A DNA stretch of 64,000 nucleotides from the NCBI RefSeq assembly GCF_014836875.1, contig NZ_JACSQC010000002.1, positions 202,834 through 266,833 on the forward strand, in the 5' to 3' direction. The notes beneath the pieces are model-generated. The model was not told where the DNA came from. It did not search any database and saw only the letters and a list, made by a program, of their open reading frames with translations. The translations under genes were made by a program, and so were the position numbers. Source of the stretch: Arthrobacter pullicola (GTDB lineage Bacteria; Actinomycetota; Actinomycetes; Actinomycetales; Micrococcaceae). Positions 1 through 9,906 of the stretch are shown piece by piece. How positions within the stretch are numbered: position 1 is the stretch's first letter; each line of letters begins with the position of its first letter.

Positions 1-1038
1 CGTACTCACGTCATAGACCACGCCGTCGTAAGCGTCCATGGCCGCGAGCCGGACCCGCTGGCCCTGGGGCAGTCCTTCCACGGTGAACAGCGGAGTATCC
101 GCGTTGTCTTTGACGTAGCGCCGGAAGTCGGTGAGCGGACTGGGGTAGTTGAACAGATCAACGGGAGGTTCGACGGCGTCGCGCAGCACCCTGCGCTCCG
201 CGTCCACCCCGAGCAGCGGAGCGGCAACCAGCGATAAAGCGGCCGCACCGGCCAGAACCGCGGCGCCGTACGCTGTCCGCCGGATCCGGGCTGCCCGTGC
301 CGGTGCACTGTCCAGGACGATCGATCCCGCGGCGCCGGCGGCCGCCTCCGCTCCGACAGCACCTCCCGTTGCCGCGCGGCGCTGCGCGGACCGGCGGCGG
401 TAGGCCAGGAAGGCCAGGAGCCCGGCGGCGAGCAGGATCGCCCGGAACCCGGGCAGCGGGGCCTGCTTGGTGCCGAAGGCGATGCCGGCGGCGAACAGTG
501 CCAGCACCGGCACGGCTGGCCAGTACGGCCGGCGGACCCGCCAGCACAGCAGTCCGGCAGCCAGCGCGCAGGCCAGACTGAGCAGGAGCGGAACCACCAG
601 CATCCCGCCGGCCGTGCCCACCGGAGCAGCGACGGTCAGCAGGTCCTTCCAGGCGAACACCACGCCGAAAACCAGCACGCGCAGGGAAGCGAAGGTGGGC
701 AGCACCCCTCCGGCGGACTCCACCGGAGCCGCCAGTGCCGAACCGAGCACCAGGTAGGTTCCTGCTGCCGCTCCGGCCGTTGTCCAGGCTCCCCAGCCGC
801 GCAGGGTGGACGCGCCAGCCAGCAGCAGGCCCAGCACAATGCCCCCGATCCCGGCCACGAGGTAGCGCGGATCGGAGCCGAAGGTGGGCCCGAAGCCCAG
901 CAGCCCGGCCAGGAGGAGCAGGGCCAGCGCGGCGGCTTCCAGTCCTGGCCGCAGCAGGGCCGGTCCCAGCAGGGTTGGGGCGGGAACCTTTGGACCGGTT
1001 TGGCGGGCGCGGTCCCGGCGGGGGGCGTCGACGCTCAT
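1..1038 (-). CDS. TgpA-type transmembrane transglutaminase, N-terminal part (cut by window edge)
   Basis: The reading frame stays open from an ATG at 1038 to the left edge (346 residues), so only the N-terminal part is visible. It starts MSVDAPRRDRARQTG and has about seven hydrophobic helices (roughly residues 33-49, 58-76, 86-104, 140-165, 172-189, 198-213 and 255-275), followed by an extracytoplasmic segment (LFNYPSPLTDFRRYVKDN). This is the layout of the DUF3488/TgpA family, whose transglutaminase-like domain would lie beyond the edge. The ATG overlaps the stop of the DUF58 gene (ATGA), so the two are translationally coupled. MoxR, DUF58 and TgpA commonly occur together. Function is inferred from context because the catalytic Cys-His-Asp region is not in view. 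Confidence 0.8.
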   Translation of the reverse strand, partial: MSVDAPRRDRARQTGPKVPAPTLLGPALLRPGLEAAALALLLLAGLLGFGPTFGSDPRYLVAGIGGIVLGLLLAGASTLRGWGAWTTAGAAAGTYLVLGSALAAPVESAGGVLPTFASLRVLVFGVVFAWKDLLTVAAPVGTAGGMLVVPLLLSLACALAAGLLCWRVRRPYWPAVPVLALFAAGIAFGTKQAPLPGFRAILLAAGLLAFLAYRRRSAQRRAATGGAVGAEAAAGAAGSIVLDSAPARAARIRRTAYGAAVLAGAAALSLVAAPLLGVDAERRVLRDAVEPPVDLFNYPSPLTDFRRYVKDNADTPLFTVEGLPQGQRVRLAAMDAYDGVVYDVST

Positions 1039-2369
1039 GCGGTTCCCTTCCGTACCAGCGCCGGGAGGCCGTCAAGGTCGCCGCAGGACAGGACCGTCAG
1101 ATCGGCGATCTCCCGGCGTCCAGGCTGCTCGCCCTCGGCGCAGCGCACGGCGAGGCAGCGGATGCCCGGGGCGATGGCAGCTGCCGCGGACCGCAGTACC
1201 GACGCGCTCACGGCAGTGCCGGTCACCAATATGACCACCGAGGCGTTGGGCACGGCATCAGCTGTCAGGGCCGCGAGTTCGCGGGTACCCTGCCGCCGTT
1301 CGGCGCCCGCCACCCGGGTCAGTTCATCCAGCAGGATCCGCCCGCTGCCGCTGCGCAGCGTTCCGTCCTGGGTCAGCACGGTGAGGTCCCGCTGTTCACG
1401 GATGGCCTGCAGTCCCAGCGACCCCGCCACGGAGACCGCCAGCTCGAAATCCTGCTCGGAGGAATAGTCAGCCAGGTTGGTGGACAGGGCCACGGCCAGG
1501 TGGGAACGGCGGGTCTCCTCGAACTGCCGGACCATCAGGGTGCCGGTGCGTGCGGTGGTCTTCCAGTGGATGTGCCGCCGGTCGTCACCGGGAACATATT
1601 CGCGCAGGGCGTGGAAGGCCACGTCCGCGGTGGAGAGTTCCCGGGTGGGCAGGCCTTCGAGGTCCTTGATGAAGCCGGTCGCGGTTCCCTGCAGGTTCAC
1701 GGTCCGGGGGTGGACGAACAGGTCCACCGGATCGGTCCAGACCAGCCGCCGTCCCAAAAGGGAAAACGGATCCTGGCGGACGGATTCCACCGGCCCCACC
1801 ACGATCACTGCGCGTTTCTGCGTCGGAATCCGGAAGAGTTCCTCGTGTTCGGCGCCCGGCGCCATGCGCGGCAGTTCAAAAACGGCGGTGGCCGCACCGA
1901 CCGGCAGTTCCAGCGTGGCCGGCAGCAGCAGACGGCCGCCGGGGTTGCTGACGGTCAGGGATCCGACGGCGGCGTCCCCCACGGCCACGCGGGTGCGGGC
2001 CAGGTCCAGGCGCACTTCATAGGCCTGGCGGCCGATGATAAAGCCGGCGGCAGCAGCCAGCACCAGGGTCAGCAGGGCCGCTGCGATCAGCAGTTCCCGC
2101 CAGCCCAGCACTCCCCCGGCCAGCCAACACGCCAGTGCCAGCCCGGCCACGGTCCAGCCCAGGGAGGAGACGCTGCCCGAGACGGTGGATACGGCGCGGC
2201 TCACCTGCCCGGCTGCCGTACCCAGACGCTGCCGGACGGCCCGGGTCCAGGGCCCGCCGGCAGTGCCGGCGGCGGCGCGCAGGCGTGCGGCAGGAGCACT
2301 GGGCAGCGCCGCCCGCGCAGTGTCGGCGGCGGCGCGCAGGCGCGCGGTGGAGGAACGAAGGAGTGGCAC
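1035..2369 (-). CDS. DUF58 domain-containing protein
   Basis: 444 residues. Two adjacent hydrophobic helices lie near residues 65-110 (around WTVAGLALACWLAGG and LIAAALLTLVLAAAAGF). A large cytoplasmic or external domain follows and holds the DUF58 signature around YVPGDDRRHIHWKTTAR, then a von Willebrand-A-like C-terminal half. The N-terminal 60 residues are an unusual Ala/Arg-rich low-complexity stretch. It sits 14 nt downstream of moxR and overlaps the next gene by 4 nt. DUF58 proteins are thought to be clients or partners of MoxR AAA+ ATPases. The biochemical role is not established. Confidence 0.88.
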   Translation of the reverse strand: MPLLRSSTARLRAAADTARAALPSAPAARLRAAAGTAGGPWTRAVRQRLGTAAGQVSRAVSTVSGSVSSLGWTVAGLALACWLAGGVLGWRELLIAAALLTLVLAAAAGFIIGRQAYEVRLDLARTRVAVGDAAVGSLTVSNPGGRLLLPATLELPVGAATAVFELPRMAPGAEHEELFRIPTQKRAVIVVGPVESVRQDPFSLLGRRLVWTDPVDLFVHPRTVNLQGTATGFIKDLEGLPTRELSTADVAFHALREYVPGDDRRHIHWKTTARTGTLMVRQFEETRRSHLAVALSTNLADYSSEQDFELAVSVAGSLGLQAIREQRDLTVLTQDGTLRSGSGRILLDELTRVAGAERRQGTRELAALTADAVPNASVVILVTGTAVSASVLRSAAAAIAPGIRCLAVRCAEGEQPGRREIADLTVLSCGDLDGLPALVRKGTA

Positions 2370-2383
2370 GGTAAGTGCAGTCC

Positions 2384-3355
2384 TCAGACGGCCACGCGCT
2401 GCTGGGGTGCAGCCGTGGCGGTGAGCACCTGGTCCAGGACGGCTGCGGCGGTGGCTCCGGCGAACTCGGCTTCCGGGTCCATGACCAGCCGGTGGGTGAA
2501 GACGCTGGGAGCCAGGATTTTGACGTCGTCGGGCAGGACGAAGTTCCGTCCCTCCGACGCCGCCCAGACCTTGGCCGCGCGGACCATGGCCAGTGCGCCG
2601 CGGACGCTGACGCCCAGCCGGGTTTCCGGCGCTTCGCGGGTAGCCGCGGTCAGGTGCGCAATGTATTCCAGGACCGACGTGTCGGTATGGACGGTCGCGG
2701 CCAGGTCTGCCATGTCCCGCACCGCGGAGGCGGTGATAACGGCGGACAGCGCGGCGGACCGGTCACGGGTGGCGGACCCGGCCAGGAGTTCCACGGTGGC
2801 GGCATGGTCCGGGTAGCCCATGGAGGTCTTGACCAGGAACCGGTCCAGCTGCGCCTCGGGCAGCCGGTAGGTTCCTGCCTGCTCGATCGGGTTCTGGGTG
2901 GCGATGACCATAAACGGCCGTTCCTGCGTGTAGGTGGCGCCGTCCACGGTGACCCGGGATTCTTCCATGACTTCCAGCAGCGCGGACTGGGTCTTGGGCG
3001 AGGCCCGGTTGATTTCATCGGCCAGCACCACGTTCGCGAAGATCGGCCCGCGGTGGAATTCGAAGGCCTGGGTCTTCTGGTCGTAGATGGTGATGCCGGT
3101 GACATCCGAAGGCAGCAGGTCCGGGGTGAACTGGATCCGGGACGTGGTTCCCTGCACGGTGTTGGCCAGCGCCCGGGCAAGCATCGTTTTCCCGGTGCCG
3201 GGGGCGTCCTCCAGCAGTACGTGTCCTTCGGCGAGCATTGCGGTGAGGATCAGCCGCACGGCGTCCGGCTTGCCCAGCACGGCCTGGCCGACGTTCGTCA
3301 CCAGTTTGGCGAACGTCTCGGCGAACCAGGCGGCCTGTTCTTCGGTCATTGACAT
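2384..3355 (-). CDS. MoxR family AAA+ ATPase
   Basis: 323 residues from an ATG at 3355, which has a GGGGGAAA ribosome site 8-10 nt upstream; an upstream in-frame ATG at 3394 lacks one. Walker A is DAPGTGKTML, Walker B is VVLADEINRASPKTQ, sensor 1 is in VIATQNPIEQ, and an AAA lid domain follows. MoxR ATPases act as chaperones that mature or assemble partner proteins, often von Willebrand-A domain proteins. Here the immediate downstream partners are DUF58 and TgpA, and the upstream gene is a giant Ig/FN3 surface protein, all on the same strand, so a role in envelope or surface-protein maturation is inferred. Confidence 0.95.
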   Translation of the reverse strand: MSMTEEQAAWFAETFAKLVTNVGQAVLGKPDAVRLILTAMLAEGHVLLEDAPGTGKTMLARALANTVQGTTSRIQFTPDLLPSDVTGITIYDQKTQAFEFHRGPIFANVVLADEINRASPKTQSALLEVMEESRVTVDGATYTQERPFMVIATQNPIEQAGTYRLPEAQLDRFLVKTSMGYPDHAATVELLAGSATRDRSAALSAVITASAVRDMADLAATVHTDTSVLEYIAHLTAATREAPETRLGVSVRGALAMVRAAKVWAASEGRNFVLPDDVKILAPSVFTHRLVMDPEAEFAGATAAAVLDQVLTATAAPQQRVAV

Positions 3356-3423
3356 GGTTGGTATTTCCCCCAGATGGATGTGGCGGTGGAACAATGCTTC
3401 GGGTCAGTGGGCGTGGTCATGGG

Positions 3424-6400
3424 TCAGCAGCGGCCCATGCCCGACGGCGGGTTGTAACCGAAGCTGGTGTGGATGCCCTTGATGTGCAGGCCGTTGTTGG
3501 ACGGGTTGGGTCCGGAGTGCTGGTTGTACCAGATCTCCCCTCCGCTGCGTGTGATGTAGCACCGGGTCTCAATGATGTCCCCGATGTACGCCCAGTGACT
3601 GTTCCGGCAGTTTTGGCCGTCATAGTTGGTTGCGCCCGCCGGGTCCATACAGGTGCGCCGGTCTCCGCTGGAGAGCTGGTTGCCAACTGTGAGCGTCCAG
3701 GTGTCCGGCGGGGGCGGTGCTGAAGGCATGCCGGTGATTACCGACGCCGTGGCTTCGGTCCCCGGGGTTCCCTCGGAGTTCAGCACCCGCACCCGGATGT
3801 TGAACACTTGTTCGAACCCGTCCCCGACTGTGCGGCTGCCGGAGGCAGCCACGTTCTCCCAGGGTCCGCGGTTAATGGCGATCTGGACCTGGGCGACGTC
3901 GTGCGCGTTCTGGTTGGGTGGGCCCCAGGACAGCGTGGCCGTGGTGCTGCCCGGTCCGCCGTTGGAACCCGAGGCCGAGGGCGTACCCGGACTGCCGAAC
4001 ACTTTCACGGCCGGCGAAGCTGCGGAGGCGGGGCTGTCGTAGCGGGAGCCGTCGGAATTGACCACGACTGTCAAGGTCGCGGTGATGTTCGCCCCGTTGC
4101 TGAATCCGGTGATTTCCTGACCACTGCTCACGGCCAGGGAGCGGCCGTCGCTGAAGCTGGCGCGGTAGCTGACTTCCTCGGCGCGGGCGCCGTTGCGGCC
4201 GCTGGCGCTGAGGGGACTGAAAGTGATTGTGAGCGCCCGGCCCTCGGCACCCGTGCGGGAGGCAGCCAGGCTTGGCGCTGCCGGAGCGTCGGGCGTCCCG
4301 ACGGCGCGGCGCGGCGCGGACGCCGGTCCCCAGTCGCTCCAGCCGGCCTTGTTAAGGGCGCGGACGGCGTAGGTGTAGTTCTGCTCCGAGTTCGGCACCC
4401 GGATGGTCATGTTGGACACGGCACCGGCTTCGAGGGTGCGCACCACGGTGGACCCCTGGGATTCGCGCAATTGGTACTGCGTAACGGCCGCGCCGTTGGC
4501 TGCGGTGTCGTTCCAGTCGACCGTGAGCTGGCTCTGCGTCCCCACCGAGTCGGCCCGCGCCGTTGTGGGCGCCCCGGGTGCTGCCGGTGTTCCGGCGGGG
4601 ACCTCTGCCGCCGAGTAGTCACTGAAACCGGACGGTTCCGGGGCAGCATTGCGCGCCTGGACCCGCACCCGGTAGCTGGTGCCGTTGGCCAATCCGGTCC
4701 AGGCGGTTTGCGTCATGGACGCCGGGACGGTTTTCTGCGACACGCCGCTGGCCGGCGCCGGGGAGATCTGCAGGTCGTAGGACTCGATCGGTGACCCGTC
4801 GTTCGCCGGCGGGGTCCAGGAGACGCTGAGCTGCTTGTCCCCGAAGGTGAGGACCGGGGGCGCGGGCTGCGCTGGCTGGGTGTCAGGGCGGACGACGGCG
4901 GACTGCGGGGACGGATCGGAGGTTCCGTGGGCGTTGGCCGCCGTGACCGAGAAGGCGTACTCCACGTTGTTCGTCAGGCCGGTCAGCGTACAGGTGGTGG
5001 CCGGGCAGGCCTGGCTGAAGCCGCCGGTCCCGGTGACGGTGTAACCGGTGATCGCAGAGCCGTTGGCGGCGGGAGGATCCCAGGCGAGCACCACCGTGCG
5101 GCTGCGGGTGGACTCGGCCACCGGTGTGGCCGGCGCGTCGGGGCGGCCCTGCACGGTGAGCAGGATGCGGGCCGAGGCCTGCCTGTCGGCCTGGCCGGTC
5201 TTGTCCTGCACCCGGTACTGCACGGTCATGCTGCCCACAAAGTCAGGGGCCGGGGTGACCACCACGGAACTTCCCTGGATGCTGGCCGTGCCGTTGCCGT
5301 CGGCGCTGGCGTCCATGATTTCCAGCGGGGTGTCCGGGAACGGATTGTCATCGTTTTCGAGCACGGGAACCGTGACCGGCCGGCCCTGCACTGCGTCGTC
5401 CACGGAGTCATCAGCGGCGACCGGCAGCGGCCGGGTGGAGCCCAGGACCGCCAGGTCTACGCGGCCAGCCACTGGATCGCTGCGGCCGTCGGTGACGGTG
5501 ACGCCCAGCTGGCCCAGCGTGCCCACCGCGGCACCGTCTGCGGCAGAGACTGACAGAACAGTTCCGGAGAGCCTGGCCTGGAACCCGTCCGGGACCGGAC
5601 CGGCCAGGGCGAAGGACAGCTTCCCGGCGTCGGCCGGATTCGGGTCGGAGGCCAGCGGAGCCAGGTCCAGGCTCACGGCGTCCTCGCCGATGGCGGCCTC
5701 CAGCGATCCGGGACTCATCACCGGCGGCAGGTTCTGTTCCGGCTGCGGAAGCACGTTGATCAGCACCGTCAGGGTCGCTTTCAAACCCTCCGGGTCATCG
5801 GGACCGGAGCCGTCGGTGACCTCGAACGTCATCGAGCCCAGCCCGGCGTAGTTCCCGTCGGCGGTGTAGGCCAGCGTGTCTTCGTCCGCCACCCAGGTGT
5901 CCCGGTTGGAGGACCCGATGCCACTGACTTTGGCGGCCTCGGTGATCCGCGGCGTCCGGCCTTCCCGGACCTCAACGAGTTCCGCGAGTTCCAGGTCCAG
6001 GGTCTGGGCAGCTTCCACTTCCAGCACGGCGTTGCTCCGCAGCGTCGGGTACTGGGCGCTCAGGCCCGGAACCCAGATCACGGCCGCAGCGGTGCCGCCG
6101 TCCATGTCCTGAACGGTGTAGGGAATGATCTGCGCTTCCTCCAGCAGTTCCACCCGGACCCGGTCCCCCGCCACCGAGGCGGTGATCCGGGACGGATCCA
6201 CGGAAACCTTGAGGTCCTCGGCAATGCCGTCGGGATCTTCATCATTTTCCAGGACCGCGACGTCGACGGCGGTCCGGCCGCGGATTTCCGCGACCTCCAC
6301 CCGGTCATCGCGCGCCACCGGGGCCAGCAGTTCCGCGTTGGGGTCGGACACGACGGCGACGTTGCCGTTCGCTGAGCCGCCGCGGTTGTCCCGCACGGCG

Positions 6401-9400
6401 TAGCGCACGTTGTAGCTGCCTGCCTCGGCGGGCACAGTGAAGCGGACCCGGCCGGCGTCGGCCCGGGCTTTCATCTCCGGGTTCTGCGCGGTGACCCCTT
6501 CGGGGTCCAGCGAAATCGGATCGCCGTCGGGGTCGGAATCGTTCTGCAGCGCGGGGACGGCGACCTCGCGGCCCGGACGCACCGTCACGGCGTCGTCGAC
6601 CGCCACGGGCTTCTGGTTCGCCTCGGCGATGGGCGCGATTCCCACCCGGACCGTGCCGGTGTTCACCAGGCCCAGCCGGTCCCGGACGGAGTACGTGAAG
6701 GAGTCGGTGCCCGCAGCAGTGGCGGAAGCGGTGTAGTCGATGTAATTGGGACCGGGAACGGCGGCACCGAATTTGGGCGCCTCCTCAATCCCGTTGAGGA
6801 ACACGGAATCGCCGTCGGCGTCGAGCGCATCCAGGGGCACGGGGATCCGCACAGTGGTGCCGGCGATGGCCCGGCCTTCGAGGTTCTTCGGAACAGGAGG
6901 GGTGTTCCGCTCGTCGTCGCGCGGCCGGATGTTGATGCGCACCTGCGCGGAGTCGCTCTGCCCGGTGGAATCACGGACCTCATAGATGGCGTACACCGTC
7001 TTGGCAGTCTCACCTGCCACGAACCGAAGGACGTTCTCCGCGGTGAACATCTGCCCGTCCAGCGGGTCAACGCCCTGGGCCAGCACCGGGTTAAGCGTCA
7101 GGGTATCGCCGGTCGGCGAGACATCGTTCTCCAGAACCGGAATGTTCACGACGTCCCCGACACGCACGGTCGCCGTATCGGCGGCGGCCGACGGCGGCAG
7201 CAGCGTCCCGGGCCCTTCCACCGGCAGGACGCTGACTTCCCCGCTGGCACTCGCCGTTCCGTTGGACACCGTGTAACGGATGGTGGACTGGTCCTGGAGC
7301 CCGCGCACGTCATGGATCTGCAGGATGTTGTGGTCCAGCACGGCCACATCCAGCGGGGAGCTGCTGCCGGTGCTGACGGACTGCACCACCAGCACGCCGC
7401 CGGTGGGATCGGTGTCGTTTCCGAGGACGTCCACCAGCACGTTCCCGCCGCGCGGCAACAGGGCAACGTCCCGCACGGCTACCGGGGCTCCCTGCCGGCC
7501 CGATTCGGCGGCGTCCACACGGATGAGGCCGCTGGCGCTCTGCGGACCGTTGGTCACCAGGTATTCGATGTAGTAGGTCTTCGCGGCGCCGGGGGTAAAG
7601 GCGATGGATCCCGTTTCATAGTCCGGGGTAAGTTCGGACCCGTCTTCGGCCTCCGCCTTGGCCAGGCTGAGCCGTCCGCCGGCCGGATCGAGGTCGTTCT
7701 GCAGCGGATACAGGGTGACGGCTTCGCCGACAGTGGCAGTGAAGTGATCGAAGTTGGTCACCGGAGGCAGGACTCCGCCTGGACGGACGTCGAAGGTCAC
7801 CGTGCCGGTTGTGGCTTCCGTGCCGTCGGAGACGGTGATGGCCACGTCCTTGATGCCCTGGCTCTTGCCGATGTCCCGGAAGGTCAGCAGTCCGTCGGAG
7901 CGGGTGCGCACCTGGTCGCCGTCGGCCGTAGGCTCAGCCGACACGAGGACCAGGTCATCGCCGTCGGGATCCATCCAGTCGTTGAGGATGTTCTGGCTGA
8001 CCGACTGGCCCTGTTCCACCAGGATCCTGGTGGACCGCCGGGGTTCGGGCGGGGAATTTTCGGTGTTGCCGCGCACCTGCACGGTGGCGCTGGCCGAGGC
8101 GCTGCCGCCGCGGCCGTCCCGGACCTCGTAGGTAAAGGTGCTGGTTCCCGCGGCGTCGGGCGGAACCACCACCTGCAGTCCGGCGCCGTTGTAGATTTCC
8201 TGCACGGTCCCGGCGGAGGGCTGGTTGCCCGAAAGTTGAACGGTCAGCAGGTCGCCGTCGGGATCAGTGTCGTTGTCCAGGACGTTGAGAATGGTGGTGC
8301 GGCCGGGGCGGACGCCGAACCGGTCATCGCCGGCCACCGGCGGCCGGTTCTCCCCGGTGCGGTCCGGCAGCGTGTTGACCGGGTTTTCGCTGGCGGATTC
8401 CTCTTCGTCCTCGCTGGAGTCCTGTTTCGGCGGGATCACGTCGCCCCAGTTGTCCACCAGCTGCATGTTCTCCAGCACCAGCCAGATGTTGCCGCCGTTG
8501 ATGTCATTGAGCACCACCACGGAGCGGTTGGCACGGAAGACCAGTTCGGAGGAAGCACCGATGCCGGGGATCTCCTCCCGCGAGTCATCGGCATCGGACG
8601 CGCAGTCGCGGAGGTAGGTGCCGGCACCGGACCAGGCGGCATGGACGCAGGAGTCCACCACCACGGGAGGGGCAGGCATTCCGGAACCCCCGATTTCGGT
8701 GATGGTGGCCTCGGAGGCGTCCAGCGGCTGCTTGATCAGGGCGGAGGCGGTGGCAAGGACGACGACCTCAGATTCCGGCCCGGACTCCTGGAGCTGCGCC
8801 CCGCGCGTATCCGGCAGGACCACGGTTTTCCCGCCGGGCAGGACCATGGTGCCCGTCTCCGGATCAAAGGCGACGGCCTTGCGCCCGACGGCGGCCACCT
8901 GGGCATCGCCGAATCCGCGCAGTTCCTCTGCCTCCGTGATGTCCGGTTCGCCGTAACTGCCGTCCGGTTCGACGTCGTAGCCGTAGAGCCGGCCGTCCCG
9001 CGGCGCTGCGACGGCCACGTGGCCTTCCGGGGAGACTCCGGCGGCGATCCCCGGGGAATCTTCCAGGGCGGGTTCGGTTTCCGTATCGCTGAAGAAGGGC
9101 AGTGAACCGGCGGTGGTCAGCCACAACGCACCGGCAGCGGGATCGGTCACCGCGATGATGGAGCCGCCCTGGGAGATGGTGGCCGACGCCGGCAGCTGCA
9201 CTTCGCTGCCGCGGGCAACGTTGGCAACGTCAACCGGCGAGACCTTGGCCTGGTCGGTGTTGGCATGAAAGACGGTGCCGGCGTTCTGAGTCACGTCAAA
9301 GCCGTCGCTGTTGGCCGCGTAAGCGCCGTCGAGCATGCGGGCCGAGTAGTTGAGGTGGCCGACCATGCCCTGGGTGCCGTTGGTGACCCACACGCCGCCG

Positions 9401-9576
9401 TCGTTCAGGTCGACGTCTGCACTGGCGAACCCGGGGTACAGGATGGCGGTGGCCACGAGTGCGCCGGCCGCGGCAACAGCCGCGCCAACGGATGCCGCCT
9501 TACGGCGGGTACGGCTCTGCGCGCGCGTAGCCCCCCTGAACAGTGACACTGACTTCCCCCTGTTAAGAACCCCCAA
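3424..9576 (-). CDS. Giant secreted Ig-like/FN3 repeat surface protein
   Basis: 2050 residues. A basic N-terminus is followed by one hydrophobic segment (residues about 28-52, ending GFASA), either a signal peptide or a signal anchor. Residues about 55-380 look like a beta-propeller. An acidic Ser/Glu linker (near DSSEDEEESASE) leads into about ten or eleven Ig-like/cadherin-like modules marked by repeated NDxDPDGD motifs (for example VLDNDTDPDGD, ALQNDSDPDGD, VLENDEDPDG). About five fibronectin-III modules follow from residue about 1450. The last 90 residues are a separate Cys-containing domain (CMDPAGATNYDGQNC ... GMGRC). It heads the same-strand MoxR-DUF58-TgpA operon (69 nt gap). The NDxDPDGD motifs suggest calcium binding. 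A surface or adhesive role is inferred, with no enzymatic motif seen. Confidence 0.9.
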   Translation of the reverse strand: MGVLNRGKSVSLFRGATRAQSRTRRKAASVGAAVAAAGALVATAILYPGFASADVDLNDGGVWVTNGTQGMVGHLNYSARMLDGAYAANSDGFDVTQNAGTVFHANTDQAKVSPVDVANVARGSEVQLPASATISQGGSIIAVTDPAAGALWLTTAGSLPFFSDTETEPALEDSPGIAAGVSPEGHVAVAAPRDGRLYGYDVEPDGSYGEPDITEAEELRGFGDAQVAAVGRKAVAFDPETGTMVLPGGKTVVLPDTRGAQLQESGPESEVVVLATASALIKQPLDASEATITEIGGSGMPAPPVVVDSCVHAAWSGAGTYLRDCASDADDSREEIPGIGASSELVFRANRSVVVLNDINGGNIWLVLENMQLVDNWGDVIPPKQDSSEDEEESASENPVNTLPDRTGENRPPVAGDDRFGVRPGRTTILNVLDNDTDPDGDLLTVQLSGNQPSAGTVQEIYNGAGLQVVVPPDAAGTSTFTYEVRDGRGGSASASATVQVRGNTENSPPEPRRSTRILVEQGQSVSQNILNDWMDPDGDDLVLVSAEPTADGDQVRTRSDGLLTFRDIGKSQGIKDVAITVSDGTEATTGTVTFDVRPGGVLPPVTNFDHFTATVGEAVTLYPLQNDLDPAGGRLSLAKAEAEDGSELTPDYETGSIAFTPGAAKTYYIEYLVTNGPQSASGLIRVDAAESGRQGAPVAVRDVALLPRGGNVLVDVLGNDTDPTGGVLVVQSVSTGSSSPLDVAVLDHNILQIHDVRGLQDQSTIRYTVSNGTASASGEVSVLPVEGPGTLLPPSAAADTATVRVGDVVNIPVLENDVSPTGDTLTLNPVLAQGVDPLDGQMFTAENVLRFVAGETAKTVYAIYEVRDSTGQSDSAQVRINIRPRDDERNTPPVPKNLEGRAIAGTTVRIPVPLDALDADGDSVFLNGIEEAPKFGAAVPGPNYIDYTASATAAGTDSFTYSVRDRLGLVNTGTVRVGIAPIAEANQKPVAVDDAVTVRPGREVAVPALQNDSDPDGDPISLDPEGVTAQNPEMKARADAGRVRFTVPAEAGSYNVRYAVRDNRGGSANGNVAVVSDPNAELLAPVARDDRVEVAEIRGRTAVDVAVLENDEDPDGIAEDLKVSVDPSRITASVAGDRVRVELLEEAQIIPYTVQDMDGGTAAAVIWVPGLSAQYPTLRSNAVLEVEAAQTLDLELAELVEVREGRTPRITEAAKVSGIGSSNRDTWVADEDTLAYTADGNYAGLGSMTFEVTDGSGPDDPEGLKATLTVLINVLPQPEQNLPPVMSPGSLEAAIGEDAVSLDLAPLASDPNPADAGKLSFALAGPVPDGFQARLSGTVLSVSAADGAAVGTLGQLGVTVTDGRSDPVAGRVDLAVLGSTRPLPVAADDSVDDAVQGRPVTVPVLENDDNPFPDTPLEIMDASADGNGTASIQGSSVVVTPAPDFVGSMTVQYRVQDKTGQADRQASARILLTVQGRPDAPATPVAESTRSRTVVLAWDPPAANGSAITGYTVTGTGGFSQACPATTCTLTGLTNNVEYAFSVTAANAHGTSDPSPQSAVVRPDTQPAQPAPPVLTFGDKQLSVSWTPPANDGSPIESYDLQISPAPASGVSQKTVPASMTQTAWTGLANGTSYRVRVQARNAAPEPSGFSDYSAAEVPAGTPAAPGAPTTARADSVGTQSQLTVDWNDTAANGAAVTQYQLRESQGSTVVRTLEAGAVSNMTIRVPNSEQNYTYAVRALNKAGWSDWGPASAPRRAVGTPDAPAAPSLAASRTGAEGRALTITFSPLSASGRNGARAEEVSYRASFSDGRSLAVSSGQEITGFSNGANITATLTVVVNSDGSRYDSPASAASPAVKVFGSPGTPSASGSNGGPGSTTATLSWGPPNQNAHDVAQVQIAINRGPWENVAASGSRTVGDGFEQVFNIRVRVLNSEGTPGTEATASVITGMPSAPPPPDTWTLTVGNQLSSGDRRTCMDPAGATNYDGQNCRNSHWAYIGDIIETRCYITRSGGEIWYNQHSGPNPSNNGLHIKGIHTSFGYNPPSGMGRC

Positions 9577-9718
9577 GAAGCCTGGCCGGGCTGCGGCAGG
9601 CCGTGAGGTGCGCTGTCCAGGCGCGGCGGCAGCAGATCGGCAGGCAGACGCACCTAGTCTCGCATATTGCTAAGCTCCCTGCGCATAAGTTACCGGAGTG
9701 GCGGGTGGGGGATGCCGG

Positions 9719-9855
9719 GCCAGCACCAGCCGCTGACTGTCCCCCGCGCGAGGTCCGCGGGGTGGGTCACGCCGGAACCGCGGGGTGGGTCACTCCGGAA
9801 CCGCGGGGTGGGCCACGCCGGAACCGCGCCCGTTGCGCGGTGGATGCGGGTTGCC
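9719..9855 (-). pseudogene. Decayed duplicate of the cyclase gene 3' end, with a 23-nt triplication
   Basis: This noncoding stretch aligns along its length with the last ~90 nt of the adenylate cyclase gene at 10712-10803: both run CAGCACCAG..., then TCCCCCG.GCGAGG, then GAACCGCG or GAAACCGCG, then GTTGCGCGG.GGATGCGGG. Within the copy a 23-nt unit (GGGTGGGTCACGCCGGAACC plus GCG) occurs three times in tandem (9760-9782, 9783-9805, 9806-9828). Because 23 is not a multiple of 3, the reading frame is broken. I read it as a pseudogene fragment left by segmental duplication. Confidence 0.65.
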
Positions 9856-9906
9856 GGCGCCGGCGCCTGTTTGCTGACGGCTTCGGCTCCTTGTTCCCTG
9901 CCGGTT

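Noticed and set aside
735-2816. 693-residue plus-strand reading frame
   Set aside because: It is a GC-frame shadow lying opposite DUF58, moxR and TgpA, all of which have family motifs; its product is Gly/Gln/Arg-rich with no fold.
7312-9105. 597-residue plus-strand reading frame opposite the giant Ig protein
   Set aside because: Shadow frame of the real minus-strand gene; Gly/His/Val-rich with no start signal or family match.
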